Shown: one piece after another, positions 40,111-40,294 of the stretch
Layout of the letters: each line of letters starts with the position of its first letter
Position numbering within the stretch: position 1 is the stretch's first letter
Source of the DNA: Chamaesiphon sp. 336R_metabinner_41
GTDB lineage: Bacteria > Cyanobacteriota > Cyanobacteriia > Cyanobacteriales > Chamaesiphonaceae
Length of the DNA: 40,294 bases
Assembly (NCBI GenBank): GCA_025359915.1
Contig: JANYDE010000056.1
Location: 1 to 40,294, forward strand
Direction of reading: 5' to 3'
Notes under the pieces: model-generated
The model's input: only the letters and a program-made list of their open reading frames with translations
Told to the model about the DNA's origin: nothing
Database searches by the model: none
Position numbers and translations under genes: made by a program

Positions 40111-40294
40111 CCGGAAATTTACATCCTATACTCCACATGGGTTTTGATCGCTCTATACTTCCTCAAGTATTTGTTGTATTTCATCGATCGGATTGGGATC
40201 TTAGCTAATTACTATTAAAAACTAGCCAATTATTTAGTTTTTGTAACTCTTGCCTTTATCAGCTTTTTGATAGTTATTAAACTGCTAAGTTCAG

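Overview
The window is chromosomal DNA from a cyanobacterium. Three genes point to an oxygenic phototroph: a one-helix high-light-inducible protein (39633-39806), a stand-alone PCP_red-type protein (38981-39148) and a tandem two-P-loop CobO (12690-13823). The DNA is also rich in GCGATCGC/CGATCGATCG palindromes of the HIP1 type and carries dispersed cyanobacterial repeats. I cannot name the species from the sequence alone. No tRNA, rRNA or CRISPR array was seen.

Layout. (1) 1-2412 is a graveyard: a possible MITE, a 278-bp broken copy of part of the downstream metallo-hydrolase gene, a DUF4351 gene broken by a 31-bp tandem duplication, orphan antitoxins and a decayed GmrSD-type nuclease. (2) 2445-10143 carries a beta-CASP metallo-hydrolase, a DUF4351 pair, a phosphatase gene that has lost its catalytic core, an ArsR/DUF2087 regulator with a methyltransferase and a three-palindrome operator, a DUF427 gene, an unknown gene and an EamA transporter. 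(3) 10425-18830 holds tRNA hydroxylase TrhO, a Ser/Thr kinase, CobO, valine-pyruvate aminotransferase, a truncated RAYT transposase among REP-like repeats, a NarL-type regulator and an ABC exporter. (4) 19011-23893 is a housekeeping block: rplI, dnaB with an intein in the Walker A loop, folP and ribF. (5) 23943-35795 is an accessory secretion island. It has two HlyD/ABC pairs with no peptidase domain, a 73-aa double-glycine peptide, a remnant of a third HlyD gene, an RTX-type protein, an AraC-ligand-domain protein ending in a double-glycine motif, a lone ABC ATPase and several GC-rich inverted repeats. (6) 35974-40294 contains a tiny ORF, dapF, a GDSL esterase autotransporter, PCP_red, a small membrane protein, an HLIP and a rhodanese remnant.

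How the genes may work together. In the island, the ABC proteins and HlyD adaptors would form type I export machines, needing a TolC-like outer-membrane protein from elsewhere. The double-glycine peptide and the RTX protein are the obvious cargo candidates. Neither transporter keeps an N-terminal C39 peptidase, and short in-frame coding traces upstream of the first one suggest that domain was lost. Leader cleavage would then need a protease from outside the window, or the machines now export something else. The AraC-type protein has lost its DNA-binding half and ends in a motif resembling the peptide leader.

A recurring theme is decay by internal deletion: the phosphatase, a DUF5615 toxin, the GmrSD nuclease and probably the AraC gene each keep two ends and lack the catalytic or DNA-binding middle. 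Antitoxins persist without toxins.
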